NCBI RefSeq assembly: GCF_009932395.1
Contig: NZ_LSRS01000008.1
Location: 7,752-71,751 of the forward strand
DNA: 64,000 nt
Reading direction: 5' to 3'
From: Sporotomaculum syntrophicum
Lineage (GTDB): Bacteria > Bacillota > Desulfotomaculia > Desulfotomaculales > Desulfallaceae
In this document: in pieces, positions 9,249 through 18,063 of the stretch
How the letters are laid out: the number at the start of each line of letters is the position of its first letter
How positions within the stretch are numbered: position 1 is the first letter of the stretch
The notes under the pieces: generated by a model
Databases searched by the model: none
What the model was told of the DNA's origin: nothing
What the model saw: only the letters and a program-made list of their open reading frames with translations
Program-made: the position numbers and the translations under genes

Positions 9249-10532
9249 ATGAGTAATAATCGGTATGATCAGATTTTTAAAAAGCTGGTGAAAACTGCTT
9301 ACCAGGGTAATCTGCCGGAGGAGATTGAAAAGATCCGGGACGGCGACGGTGTTACAGACCAATACCTGCTTTATGCTTCGGGCGGCGGCGACCCTAACAG
9401 GGTGGTCTTTAAGGTCAGGGGCGCTCAAGGTGCTTGTGCTAAAAGCGATGATATGGGCGAGGCAGCATGTCTTTTTGGCGCCATCGTGCGTGACATGGAA
9501 GGTAACGTAGTTATTGCGCCCAAAAACTGCAACGGGTGCGGTGAGTGTGTAGACGTCTATAAGCATTACTCCCTGGTGGATAAAAAGGAATTCGTACCGC
9601 TGATTAAATTGCTGCAGGACCGCAAGGTGCCTGTTTTTGCCATTATAGCCCCTGCTTTTATCGGCCAGTTCGGCCCGGCAGTGACCCCCGGTAAAATGCG
9701 GGCGGCGCTGAAGCAGCTGGGTTTTTACGGCATGGTGGAGGTGGCACTTTTTGCCGATATTCTCACGCTGAAGGAAGCGCTGGAATTTGACCGGCATGTA
9801 AACGACGAAGATGATTTTATGCTCACCAGTATGTGCTGTCCCATCTGGGTATCAATGGTGAAAAAGGTTTACCGGGATTTAGTGCCGCACATCTCGCCTT
9901 CCGTTTCGCCGATGGTGGCCTGCGGCAGGGGGGTTAAACATTTGCATCCCGGCGCCAGGGTGGTATTTATCGGACCCTGCATTGCTAAAAAGGCGGAAGC
10001 CAAGGAGCCCGATATTCGGGATGCCGTGGATGCAGTGCTGACCTTTCGGGAATTGGAGCAGATATTTGCAGCGGTGGGTATTAACCCGGCTGATCTGGAA
10101 GAAGACGAGAGTGAGCACTCTTCCGGTGCCGGGCGAATTTATGCGAGAACCGGCGGAGTAAGCCAGGCAATTGCGGCCACCTTAAACAGATTAAGGCCGG
10201 ACAGGAAGATTAAAATTAGGGCTCTTCAGGCCGACGGAGTACAGGACTGCCGCAGGATGCTCCAGGATGTTTTGGAGGGGCGTATTAACGGGAATTTTTT
10301 GGAAGGCATGGGCTGCAACGGGGGCTGTGTGGGCGGGCCCAAGGTAATAATCGATCTGGCGAAGGGCCGCCGGACCGTGGAGGCATATAGCAGAGAGGCC
10401 GGTTTAATGACGCCGGTGGATAACAGGTATGTTATGGAGCTGCTGCGGCGGCTGGGGATTCAGAATACTGCCGATTTTTTGGACAGCTCCAAAGCGGCTA
10501 TGTTTATCAGGGATTTTGAGCGGAGGAACTAG
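9249..10532 (+). CDS. [FeFe]-hydrogenase-like protein (large-subunit C-terminal domain)
   Basis: 427 residues from the ATG 8 nt after AAAGG; the GTG nine bases earlier sits on the ribosome site. It carries recognisable H-cluster signatures: L1 as TSMCCPIW, L2 as GPCIAKKAE and L3 as EGMGCNGGCVGG. Those Cys residues would hold the H-cluster. Upstream there is only a short CNGCGEC patch rather than full ferredoxin domains. L1 has Met before the CC pair, and L3 ends GGP rather than the usual GGGQ, so it resembles the divergent, possibly sensory hydrogenase groups. Hydrogen sensing or a non-catalytic role are both possible. It converges with the CPBP gene (4-bp overlap). Confidence 0.85.
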   Translation: MSNNRYDQIFKKLVKTAYQGNLPEEIEKIRDGDGVTDQYLLYASGGGDPNRVVFKVRGAQGACAKSDDMGEAACLFGAIVRDMEGNVVIAPKNCNGCGECVDVYKHYSLVDKKEFVPLIKLLQDRKVPVFAIIAPAFIGQFGPAVTPGKMRAALKQLGFYGMVEVALFADILTLKEALEFDRHVNDEDDFMLTSMCCPIWVSMVKKVYRDLVPHISPSVSPMVACGRGVKHLHPGARVVFIGPCIAKKAEAKEPDIRDAVDAVLTFRELEQIFAAVGINPADLEEDESEHSSGAGRIYARTGGVSQAIAATLNRLRPDRKIKIRALQADGVQDCRRMLQDVLEGRINGNFLEGMGCNGGCVGGPKVIIDLAKGRRTVEAYSREAGLMTPVDNRYVMELLRRLGIQNTADFLDSSKAAMFIRDFERRN

Positions 10533-11188
10533 CTGATCAATACCCAGGCATTGCCGGCGGAATGTACTATAAATGAGCCAAATACACCGTATCTTAAATA
10601 GACCAGGCTGTAAACCAGGCTGGGAATGAAATAAATTACGAAGGAAGCGGGTTCGGGGCTATGTAACAAGGCAAACGCGGTAGAGGTAACCATGACCCAG
10701 GCCCCGATTAAAAAAGCTGCCTGCCTCGGTCCGGCCAATTGGCGCACCAGTCCCAGACCGATAAAACGAAACAGCATTTCTTCCAACAAAGGTCCCAGTA
10801 AAATAATCGATGCTATGATCATAACAGTGTCTATGGTAATAACCCCCGGATTCGGCACATTAACCTGACCGGCCCCCGGGGCAACCAATATACCATATTG
10901 CCGGGCTGTTTCCCTGTAAGCTTGCAAACCCCAGCCCAGTAAAATACCGGCCATTATAAATACAGGTGCTGTTTTAGTTGTTTTTTTGCAGTCCCCCAGC
11001 AGTTCGTTAACCCGGCCCAGGCTAATTAATATTAATACCCCGAAAAGACCTGCCTGGCCAATAACCAGCTCAAAAGTTTCTTTTTTTACCTGCCCGGCTT
11101 TAAGCAATAACCCTAAAGCGGCAAGCAAAATAAAAAACCATGCCGTGAATTTTACATATTTGATATCCCTCTCGGCAATTATTTTCAT
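10529..11188 (-). CDS. CPBP-family intramembrane metalloprotease
   Basis: 219 residues, predominantly hydrophobic, with about six to seven membrane helices. The Abi/CPBP catalytic motifs are all present: EE at 136-137 with R141 (EEMLFR), His176 (AFALLH) and His209 with N212 (HSAGN). The family contains CAAX-prenyl-type proteases and bacteriocin-immunity or processing proteins; the substrate here cannot be told. The next upstream gene on the same strand (zinc ribbon) lies only eight bases away, so the two, with the gene at 11413, probably form one transcript. Confidence 0.9.
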   Translation of the reverse strand: MKIIAERDIKYVKFTAWFFILLAALGLLLKAGQVKKETFELVIGQAGLFGVLILISLGRVNELLGDCKKTTKTAPVFIMAGILLGWGLQAYRETARQYGILVAPGAGQVNVPNPGVITIDTVMIIASIILLGPLLEEMLFRFIGLGLVRQLAGPRQAAFLIGAWVMVTSTAFALLHSPEPASFVIYFIPSLVYSLVYLRYGVFGSFIVHSAGNAWVLIS

Positions 11189-11196
11189 ACTTTAAC

Positions 11197-11412
11197 CTAG
11201 CCACCAAAGAAGAAGTCTAGCACATTTAAGCCTGATTTGGTGCGATATAGCTCGGTATAACCGCATTTTTTACATGATACGGTTTGAAAGTGGTTGTGCT
11301 GAATGTCAAATAACTTGGACAGGCCTGTCCCCGTAGTTGCTATTTCGCTTATTTCTGCTTCGGTATGCCCGCATTTTATGCAGCCCCTTTGTTTATTGCC
11401 CTTATCCATCAT
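11197..11412 (-). CDS. Zn-ribbon nucleic-acid-binding-type protein (COG3478/YpzJ-like)
   Basis: 71 residues with CIKCGHTEAE at about 11-20 and CKKCGYTELYR at about 47-57, the pair of CxxCG knuckles of the COG3478 family. The C-terminus ends NVLDFFFGG, also typical of it. Predicted to bind nucleic acid; no pathway known. It sits immediately between the CPBP protease gene and the GH18-like gene, all on the minus strand. Confidence 0.8.
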   Translation of the reverse strand: MMDKGNKQRGCIKCGHTEAEISEIATTGTGLSKLFDIQHNHFQTVSCKKCGYTELYRTKSGLNVLDFFFGG

Positions 11413-12672
11413 CTAACTCCTTTCCTTAACGGTAGTTTTTAGCACCTGCCACATTTCATCGGAAATCACCCCTAAACGCCAGAGTGCGATGCCGTCCAGG
11501 TTATATCGCTTGGCAATGCCAACTTTGGTTAGTATGCTTTGCGGGGTTTCGTTGGGGGCTGAAATACCGAGTACCAGTTTTTCTGCCGGGATTACGGCTA
11601 TAGCCGTCTCCACGGCTTGGATGACCTGGTTGACCGGTTCCGGTTTGGCACCATAATCGTAGGCCATAATGATTATTTTATCGGAAACTTGGCCTAATGC
11701 CTGGTAGTCATAACCCCGGTAGACACTGTTAGGGGCATGCAGGGTAAGGGTCAGGGGCTTGCCTGCGGCCTGTAGCTGTTCGAACAGTAAGCTAACGAAA
11801 TCGGTAAAGCTGTTTTGCACAGCTTGCAATTGTTCTCCGGTATCCCGGTAACCCAAACCTTCAAGATTAAGGTTAACGCCTCCATAAGAATTGACTTCCG
11901 TCAATATATCTGTGGTTGCCTTATGCATGGCAGTCTCGTTAGTTAGCAAGTTAGTGATGGTGCCATCTTCGTCGGTGACATGAATAACCATTTCGGTGCC
12001 CAGGTTATATGAACGGGCTGCGTCAAGTATATCTTCCCAGCCATCAGGTCGTTGCCAGCCGGTCCTACTTTGCGTTAACAGGTTACCCTGCTCGTCAAGG
12101 CTGTACCAGCCCAGAGCTAGTTCAGATACCAGGCCGGTGTTTCCGGTCGATGTTCCAGGGTAAGGCACACCAAACAGATTGGTCCAGCTGCTGGTTTGGG
12201 CGTCACCCAGGACATAGAAACCCACTACAGCCATCTGCTGTGGGGGAGAAGTAATTATCACGGTGCCGGCAGCATTATCCCAAACGACCTGGCAATCAAA
12301 AGCTTCACTGAAAAACCGCAGCGGGATCAGCGTTCTCCCATCCAGATTTAACGGCGGCACATCCAGGGGGATGGGGGTTTGGTTGCGGTAACCGGTTAAG
12401 CTGCCCATTTGCAGCCGGACGTTATTGTTTGCATCGGTGGCGTTTACCGTTTGCGTAGTATTCTCCCAGGTGACTTGTACATTTAATGCTTCCGCGATAG
12501 CCCTAAACGGCACCAGCGTCCTGCCGCTTTGGATGACTGGCTGTACGTCAAAGTTAACCGGTAAACCGTCAATGAATACCGGAATGTGCTTGTTTTCTTG
12601 CGCCGAAGCCGCAGGAACAAGAACGCCGCCTAGCCAAGCTACCAGGGCAAGCATTAAGAAGATACGTTTCAT
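11413..12672 (-). CDS. Secreted protein: copper-amine-oxidase N-terminal repeats plus GH18/YaaH-like barrel
   Basis: About 420 residues from the ATG preceded by AGGAGGGG (a longer frame to 12726 lacks this). A signal peptide, MKRIFLMLALVAWLGG..ASA, is followed by a copper-amine-oxidase N1 module with two typical GRTLVPFR and GRTLIPLR motifs. Peptococcaceae commonly use this module on secreted proteins. From about residue 150 a glycoside-hydrolase-18/YaaH-like barrel begins (VVGFYVLG). The catalytic-strand equivalent reads GGVNLNLEG, keeping the Glu but with Asn where GH18 chitinases have Asp. It ends in GIALWRLG, also seen in YaaH-type enzymes. A cell-wall or spore-wall glycosidase role is inferred; activity is uncertain. 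Confidence 0.85.
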   Translation of the reverse strand: MKRIFLMLALVAWLGGVLVPAASAQENKHIPVFIDGLPVNFDVQPVIQSGRTLVPFRAIAEALNVQVTWENTTQTVNATDANNNVRLQMGSLTGYRNQTPIPLDVPPLNLDGRTLIPLRFFSEAFDCQVVWDNAAGTVIITSPPQQMAVVGFYVLGDAQTSSWTNLFGVPYPGTSTGNTGLVSELALGWYSLDEQGNLLTQSRTGWQRPDGWEDILDAARSYNLGTEMVIHVTDEDGTITNLLTNETAMHKATTDILTEVNSYGGVNLNLEGLGYRDTGEQLQAVQNSFTDFVSLLFEQLQAAGKPLTLTLHAPNSVYRGYDYQALGQVSDKIIIMAYDYGAKPEPVNQVIQAVETAIAVIPAEKLVLGISAPNETPQSILTKVGIAKRYNLDGIALWRLGVISDEMWQVLKTTVKERS

Positions 12673-12787
12673 GGCAGATTTCCCCTCCTGTATTAAGTTA
12701 TTTGCTGCTTTGTCAGGATACTTCATACAGCATTATAACACGGTAATGATAAAGGGCGGTTGTTAATTCATGGTTATAAAAAACGAT

Positions 12788-12826
12788 AACCCCAAAAAGT
12801 CCCTTTTTAAGGAACCCTTTGGGGTT
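12788..12826 (-). terminator. Terminator of the lipoprotein gene
   Basis: AACCCCAAA / TTTGGGGTT stem with a long, partly paired loop. On the minus strand it is followed by ATCGTTTTTTATAA. Confidence 0.75.
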
Positions 12827-12863
12827 AGGTGCACTTTAAACGTTCAACTGCTGATATTAGTGC

Positions 12864-13550
12864 TCAGTCACCGTTGGGTACGACGGGGGTGGAGTCTTCT
12901 TTATCCTCCGGCATCGTTTGGTCTTTAGCCGGTTCTTGAGCCGGACTGGTTTCCCGGGTCGGCGCGGGCCGCTCGATTTGCTGAATCGGCTCGTCCCGTC
13001 TACCCCGTTCTTTGTCAGTTATGGGCACCTGACTGACTGGTTGCCGGGTTGTTTGCGGTGCTGCTTTAGCTGCATTTGACTCGTCCTGTGACTCTTCGTC
13101 AGACTCTTCCTTAATCTCAAAGCCGACGCCATTAATCGTTTTATCAGTCTGTTCAAGCTTTACTGCGACCAGTTTGCTGTTTTCCTTCAACTCCTTGGCC
13201 AGGTTGCCATCTGTATAATCTAGTTGCACATCCAGCCAGAGGAAATCCTGGACGGGGACCATCTGGATTACTTTGCTTACCTTAAAGTTTTCCTTGTCCC
13301 GGCCGGTATTAATCAAGATATAGCTGTTATTATTCTCGCTCGCCCAGGTAACCATAGCCCTGTTTTCCATGGCAGTCGCTACTTTTTGGATGGCTGCGGG
13401 CAGTTCATCAACATCCACCTGGCTGAACCCGATGGTAGATTCTTTAGGAATCAGAGTTTGTTCCGGGGTAACCGGCTTTTGCTGGGCCTGGTTGCAGCCA
13501 AAGACGAGCAGGGTTGACAGTAAGATAACCAAAACGGTTAGTTTTTTCAT
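12864..13550 (-). CDS. Putative lipoprotein with low-complexity C-terminus
   Basis: 228 residues. The lipoprotein signal is MKKLTVLVILLSTLLVFGC with the lipobox Cys at 19. Residues 35-150 look like a compact alpha/beta domain of no family I recognise. From about 150 on it is Glu/Asp/Pro/Gln-rich and probably disordered (ESDEESQDES, then PAPTRETSPAQEP), like a wall-spanning linker. Ribosome site GGGAGG, own terminator, and a divergent neighbour (NamZ-like). Cell-surface location is well supported; function unknown. Confidence 0.8.
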   Translation of the reverse strand: MKKLTVLVILLSTLLVFGCNQAQQKPVTPEQTLIPKESTIGFSQVDVDELPAAIQKVATAMENRAMVTWASENNNSYILINTGRDKENFKVSKVIQMVPVQDFLWLDVQLDYTDGNLAKELKENSKLVAVKLEQTDKTINGVGFEIKEESDEESQDESNAAKAAPQTTRQPVSQVPITDKERGRRDEPIQQIERPAPTRETSPAQEPAKDQTMPEDKEDSTPVVPNGD

Positions 13551-13870
13551 GCTTGTACCTCCCGATTTTTGTTTTAGCTTGTGCCTAAAACAGCAGCCTT
13601 ATACGCCTAAAGTAGTGCATGCGTTAAGATTACCGGTATCAAAAATATCAACAATCTGGTAAACACAGGAACTAAATAAGCTGTAGCAGCGTCTGAATAT
13701 TTAAAGAAGCTATTGTGTGGTAAGATGATGAGAAGGGTGGTGTTGTTTGCCTGGTGAAAAGGTGCATCTAACAGGCTTGGTTTTAAGCTGGTGCTGGTTT
13801 TATCGTCTTGCTGCTGTATAATTGGCCTGGCAAATTTGATAAACACTGAAAGGAAAGGAACGGTAAACAG
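13551..13870. other. Divergent intergenic region, lipoprotein / NamZ-like gene
   Basis: 320 bp without a gene. A TATAAT at 13817-13822 could be the -10 of the rightward gene, but I find no clear -35 box. The overlapping small frames have no ribosome site. Confidence 0.4.
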
Positions 13871-15433
13871 ATGCGAAAAATATTGATGCTCCTGGTGGCG
13901 GTGGCGGTATTGCTGCTGTCCGGGAACGCGGCACTGGCCGCAGCGGCTGATTTCAAATTGGGCAATGAGTTGCTTATGACCAAGTATCACCACTTAATTG
14001 CCGGTAAAAAGGTGGGCCTGGTGACCAACCAGAGCGGCGTGAACAGCCAGGGCCAAAGCACCATTGATGTGCTGGCGGCAGACTCCTCCATTCAGTTAAC
14101 GGCCCTGTACGGACCCGAGCACGGTATTGACGGCAAGGCGCAAGCCGGCGCCTATGTGGAGTCCTACACCCACCCGGAACTGGGCATACCCGTGTACAGC
14201 CTTTACGGGGCTACCCGGGAACCCACCGCCGAAATGCTGCAAAACGTGGATGTGCTGGTTTTTGATATACAGGATATCGGAGCCAGGTCGTACACCTATA
14301 TGTCAACTCTTAATTACTGCATGAAAGCGGCGCAAAAAAATAATAAAACCGTGGTGGTGCTGGACCGTCCCAATCCTGTGGGGGGCGTGATAGTAGATGG
14401 GCCAATGATGGAAGACCCTTATATCACCTTTGTTGGGGTGGATAACTTACCTATGGCCCATGGCATGACAGCCGGGGAGCTGGCCAGGTTCTTTAACCGT
14501 AAAATCGGCGCCAAGCTCGAAGTGGTGCCGATGGAGGGCTATACCCGCTCCATGATTTATCAGGATACCGGCTTGGACTGGGTGCAAACTTCCCCTAATA
14601 TACCTGATCTGGATTCTGTATTTGGTTATATGGCCACCGGCCTGGGGGAAGGAACGGGTATCGGCCAGGCGGATAAATTTAAATGGATAGGCGGCAAAGG
14701 CCTGGATGCGCAGAAATTCGCCGATTTGTTAAACAACGCGGGGCTACCCGGGGTCAGTTTCGTGGCTGAAACCATTAACGATAGAGGTGGGGTGCGGTTA
14801 AATATTACCGATTATCACACCTTTAACCCGGCTAAAACAGGTATCTACGCTTTAACTTACGCTCACTCGTTAACAAACTTTGCCGTGCCCAAAAGCGGGG
14901 CTACCGTGGTGATGTTCGATAAAATCATGGGTACCGACAAGATCGGCCAGTACCTGGAGCAGGGTTTATCGCCCCAGGAAATCGAAGCTAAGTACGCCGG
15001 GGCACTGAACAAGTTTAAGGAAGAGCGGAAGCAATATTTGCTGTATGGCAATGGGGAAGGCCAGGATACCGGGTCGGATGACCAGGGGCCCATTAGTGTG
15101 ATTGTAGAAGGCAAGGCCATTGATTTTGATGCGGCTCCCTTTGTGGATGCCAATAACCGGTTGATGGTGCCGCTCAGGGCCATTGTCCAGGCGCTGGGTG
15201 CGACCGTGGACTTTGATGAAGCCACCAAGGAAATCACCATCGTGAAAGAAGACCAGACCAATGTATTCATGCTCAACAGTAATATGGTGCTGGTTGGTAA
15301 GGAGCTGAAGAGTATGGATACGATGCCGGTGGTTAAAAATAACCGTACTATGGTACCGGTGCGTTATGTGGGCGAATATTTTGGCGCTCAGGTCAACTGG
15401 GATGCCGCAGCCCGTAAGGTCACGGTTAACTAA
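13871..15433 (+). CDS. NamZ-like exo-beta-N-acetylmuramidase (DUF1343) with C-terminal copper-amine-oxidase N1 domain
   Basis: 520 residues. Signal peptide (residues 1-25, ending ALAAAA), then a DUF1343 domain to about 400. Hallmarks are GKKVGLVTNQSG, LYGPEHGIDG, DVLVFDIQDIGARSYTY and LDRPNPVGG. The family founder NamZ of Bacillus subtilis removes N-acetylmuramic acid from peptidoglycan ends. Residues about 410-520 form a copper-amine-oxidase N1 module (NRLMVPLRAI and NRTMVPVRYV), a surface module not found on the Bacillus enzyme. Likely exported and active on muropeptides or its own wall. Ribosome site AAAGGAAAGGA. Confidence 0.92.
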   Translation: MRKILMLLVAVAVLLLSGNAALAAAADFKLGNELLMTKYHHLIAGKKVGLVTNQSGVNSQGQSTIDVLAADSSIQLTALYGPEHGIDGKAQAGAYVESYTHPELGIPVYSLYGATREPTAEMLQNVDVLVFDIQDIGARSYTYMSTLNYCMKAAQKNNKTVVVLDRPNPVGGVIVDGPMMEDPYITFVGVDNLPMAHGMTAGELARFFNRKIGAKLEVVPMEGYTRSMIYQDTGLDWVQTSPNIPDLDSVFGYMATGLGEGTGIGQADKFKWIGGKGLDAQKFADLLNNAGLPGVSFVAETINDRGGVRLNITDYHTFNPAKTGIYALTYAHSLTNFAVPKSGATVVMFDKIMGTDKIGQYLEQGLSPQEIEAKYAGALNKFKEERKQYLLYGNGEGQDTGSDDQGPISVIVEGKAIDFDAAPFVDANNRLMVPLRAIVQALGATVDFDEATKEITIVKEDQTNVFMLNSNMVLVGKELKSMDTMPVVKNNRTMVPVRYVGEYFGAQVNWDAAARKVTVN

Positions 15434-15569
15434 CTGTTTGCTTGTCAAGAATGCTCGTTGAAATTTCCTGGTTCTGGAACGTCATAGTTGATTAGGCAAA
15501 AAATTAATGTAATTTATGCCGCAAAACTGGTCATACTATATTTAGATTATGAAACAGGAGGAAAGTATA

Positions 15570-15767
15570 TTGCAAGGAACTGTAAAATGGTTTAATGACA
15601 GCAAAGGTTATGGCTTTATTGAAGGTGAAAACGGCAGAGATGTTTTTGTCCATTATTCAGCCATCCAAAGCAACGGTTTTAAATCTTTAAGCGAAGGACA
15701 GCGTGTAGAGTTTGAGGTTACAGACGGCCCCCGGGGCCAGCAGGCCTCTAACGTAGAAGTGCTGTAG
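15570..15767 (+). CDS. Cold-shock protein (CspA family)
   Basis: 66 residues from a TTG start eight bases after GGAGG, giving the standard Csp length. Upstream in-frame codons from 15549 overlap the ribosome site. RNP1 is KGYGFIEG and RNP2 is VFVHYSAI, followed by the usual EGQRVEFEV and a C-terminal SNVEVL. It is an OB-fold single-stranded nucleic-acid chaperone. Monocistronic with a strong terminator. Confidence 0.95.
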   Translation: MQGTVKWFNDSKGYGFIEGENGRDVFVHYSAIQSNGFKSLSEGQRVEFEVTDGPRGQQASNVEVL

Positions 15768-15782
15768 TCAAAAAAGAACCCA

Positions 15783-15819
15783 AAAACCCCGTGTGACCTC
15801 CAGTCCCACGGGGTTTTTT
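15783..15819 (+). terminator. Intrinsic terminator of the cold-shock gene
   Basis: AAAACCCCGTG / CACGGGGTTTT stem followed by a T run. The A run on the other side lets it also serve the convergent MFS gene. Confidence 0.9.
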
Positions 15820-15867
15820 AATATTTTCAGCCGCGGTTGGTTAAATCCAGCCCGGTCAAGGGGTTTT

Positions 15868-17268
15868 TTAATGCTTCTGGGGCTGACTGCCGGTATTGAC
15901 ATTGCCTCTGGCCAGCGATGAGAAAATGCCGGCCAGACAGGTGACGCCAAAAACAATAAAAGCAGTTTTAATACTCCGGGTTAGCAAACCAACGTCGGCC
16001 TGGTTAAATTCCACGTTGCCGATAAACATGGCGATGATTAAAGTAGCAATGGTCATGCTCACCGCCTGACCGACCAGCCTCATGGTGCCCAGTGTGGAGG
16101 AAGCGATCCCGTAATTCCGCTTGTCTACCGAGCCCATCACTGCGTTGCTGTTGGGGGAGGAAAACAGAGCAAAGCCGATACCCAGCAGGGCCAGGTTAAG
16201 CAGTACGAACCAAATGGGGGTTTGCTCGGATAAAAAGACAAAAATAAACAAGCCCAAGGTGGAAAGTGCCATCCCCCAGGAGGCAACTATCCGGGGCTGT
16301 ACCCGGTCGGAAAGCCTGCCGGCATAGGGTGATAACACGGCCATGAGCACCGGTTGGGCCAGCAAAATTAAGCCGGCTTGCTGGGAATTATAGCCCAGCA
16401 CTATCTGGAGATACAGGGAAAGCAGAAAAGTAACTGCAAAGGTAGCGCTGTAATTAATCAGTGCCGCCAGGTTGGAAAAGGCGAAAGTAACATTACCGCT
16501 GAATAATTTTAAATTTAATACTGGGAAAGCGGTTTTCATTTCATGCCGGATGAATACCGCCAGGATGGCCAGACCGGCGGCCAGGAAATACACAGACCAG
16601 GGTGAAGTGGTGATACTGGATACGCCGTACATAAAGGCCACCAGACCAACGGAGTAGAGGACTGCTCCGGTGAGATCATAGCTTTCCCCCTGGGCCCCGG
16701 CCCATTCGCCTTTTAAGCAGGTAAGGCTCATGATTACCACAGCTAAACTAATGAGTACACATAAATAAAAAATCGACGGCCAGCCCAGGTTATGGTTCAT
16801 GGCACCGCCCAGCACGGGTCCTAGCGATAGACCGGTATACACCGTGGCCACATTGATGCCCAGTACTTTACCCCTTTCCTGGGGGGGAAACACCGAGGTC
16901 AGAATGGCCATCGCGGTGCCGAAGATCATGGCGCTCCCGATACCCTGAAGCACCCGGAAGAGAATCAGCATTTCCACCGAGGGAGCCAGGCCGCACAGCA
17001 GAGAAAACAGGGAAAAGGAGGCAACACCGGTAATAAAAACTTTCTTGCGCCCCACAATATCCGCAAACCTGCCGAAAGGCACCAGGAAGGCTGCCGAAGC
17101 CAGAATATAGCTGGTCAGCACCCAGCTTAACTGCAGGGCGCTGGCATTATATTGAGCTCCAATCGCGGGTATGGCTAAATTCATGGCGCTGCCCATGAAG
17201 GGGGTTAAAAACGAGGCCATGGTAATGGTAATTAAGGTCTGCCGTTTGAATTGCGCATCCCCGTTCAA
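15868..17268 (-). CDS. MFS drug-efflux transporter, DHA2 (14-TMS, EmrB/QacA) type
   Basis: 466 residues with about 14 membrane helices. Motif A of the major facilitator superfamily appears as GRFADIVGRKKVF near 66-78. A motif-C-like segment, GLSLGPVLGGAMN, is near 155. The length is that of DHA2 drug:H+ antiporters. TTG start nine bases after GGAGG. It stands alone, with a doubled 12-bp palindrome directly upstream that is probably a repressor site. No regulator gene is adjacent, so the regulator is elsewhere or not of the usual local type. Substrate cannot be predicted. Confidence 0.9.
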   Translation of the reverse strand: MNGDAQFKRQTLITITMASFLTPFMGSAMNLAIPAIGAQYNASALQLSWVLTSYILASAAFLVPFGRFADIVGRKKVFITGVASFSLFSLLCGLAPSVEMLILFRVLQGIGSAMIFGTAMAILTSVFPPQERGKVLGINVATVYTGLSLGPVLGGAMNHNLGWPSIFYLCVLISLAVVIMSLTCLKGEWAGAQGESYDLTGAVLYSVGLVAFMYGVSSITTSPWSVYFLAAGLAILAVFIRHEMKTAFPVLNLKLFSGNVTFAFSNLAALINYSATFAVTFLLSLYLQIVLGYNSQQAGLILLAQPVLMAVLSPYAGRLSDRVQPRIVASWGMALSTLGLFIFVFLSEQTPIWFVLLNLALLGIGFALFSSPNSNAVMGSVDKRNYGIASSTLGTMRLVGQAVSMTIATLIIAMFIGNVEFNQADVGLLTRSIKTAFIVFGVTCLAGIFSSLARGNVNTGSQPQKH

Positions 17269-17282
17269 AATTCAACACCTCC

Positions 17283-17311
17283 ACTTATAGAAGTTTACAC
17301 TTATAGAAGTT
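17283..17311 (-). promoter_or_regulatory. Tandem palindromic operator upstream of the MFS gene
   Basis: The 13-mer ACTTATAGAAGTT occurs twice, at 17283-17295 and 17299-17311, a 16-bp period. Each contains the inverted repeat ACTT-ATAG-AAGT. The two copies begin 15 bases before the TTG start and could block transcription or ribosome access. Confidence 0.65.
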
Positions 17312-17449
17312 AACCGGGTTAATTAATTGATTTACTACTACTTTATTATTAATGGTGGGCCTTGTAAAGTAATTGTTGTGCAGCCATTAGCATTAACAAC
17401 CTCAGGTGTTTATGCAAGAATATACATTACCAATTAACTGGTAATTAGC

Positions 17450-17478
17450 TTGTCTTACCCGTAGCTTTGTTTTACAAT
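17450..17478 (+). promoter_or_regulatory. Sigma-A promoter of the Tyr-rich secreted protein
   Basis: TTGTCT (17450-17455), 17-bp spacer, TACAAT (17473-17478), about 40 bases before the start codon. Confidence 0.55.
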
Positions 17479-17519
17479 GAGTCCTGGACATCTGGTAGTG
17501 ACAGAAAGGAGCTGATATA

Positions 17520-17954
17520 ATGCGTAAATATTTGGTGCTGTTAGTGGCATTTTTGTTTTCAGTGACGATGGTTTCGACTGCCTTTGCCGGTTCCAGCGGG
17601 TTTGTAACCTATGACAAACATGGCAGCAGCGGTTGGGTGAGCGATGGTCAGCATGGCCATTACTGGTCTGGCTTTGACGGGCCGGTGCTGGTTAAAGGTA
17701 AGTATGCCGACAGCCGTTATTATAACCGCGACTGTGATTATCGCTATTCCCGCAGCGGCAGCTGGTACAGCTATAAAGACAGCAAGGGCAAGCTGCATTA
17801 TTACCGGGATCGAGACAATGATGGAGCATGGTACTACTATATAGATGATAACGGCAAAAAACGTTATATATATGTAGATCCCGATCGTGACGGTGAATGG
17901 AAACATTATTACGATAAAAATGGTCATGTGCAATACTACTATGATGTCAGATAA
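17520..17954 (+). CDS. Secreted Tyr-rich repeat protein, unknown function
   Basis: 144 residues. A clear signal peptide (MRKYLVLLVAFLFS...AFA, cleavage near 23) is followed by a mature part very rich in Tyr, Asp, Lys and Gly. It shows a loose repeat of about 20 residues: SWYSYKDSKGKLHYYRD, AWYYYIDDNGKKRYIYVD, EWKHYYDKNGHVQYYYD. Each unit has W-x-x-Y, an acidic residue, NG or KG, then two to three Tyr, like cell-wall or polymer-binding beta-hairpin repeats, but I cannot match a family. Ribosome site AAAGGAG; own promoter and terminator. Confidence 0.8.
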   Translation: MRKYLVLLVAFLFSVTMVSTAFAGSSGFVTYDKHGSSGWVSDGQHGHYWSGFDGPVLVKGKYADSRYYNRDCDYRYSRSGSWYSYKDSKGKLHYYRDRDNDGAWYYYIDDNGKKRYIYVDPDRDGEWKHYYDKNGHVQYYYDVR

Positions 17955-17977
17955 TTGATTGTATATAAGCTAGTTAA

Positions 17978-18007
17978 CGGGCGAACCATGTGTTCGCTCG
18001 TTTTTTT
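17978..18007 (+). terminator. Terminator of the Tyr-rich protein gene
   Basis: CGGGCGAAC / GTTCGCTCG stem followed by seven T residues. Confidence 0.88.
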
Positions 18008-18063
18008 ACCTGGAAGACGTTTAAAACCCCTTTTACTTTAACTAATAATGTGCTATTTTAGAA

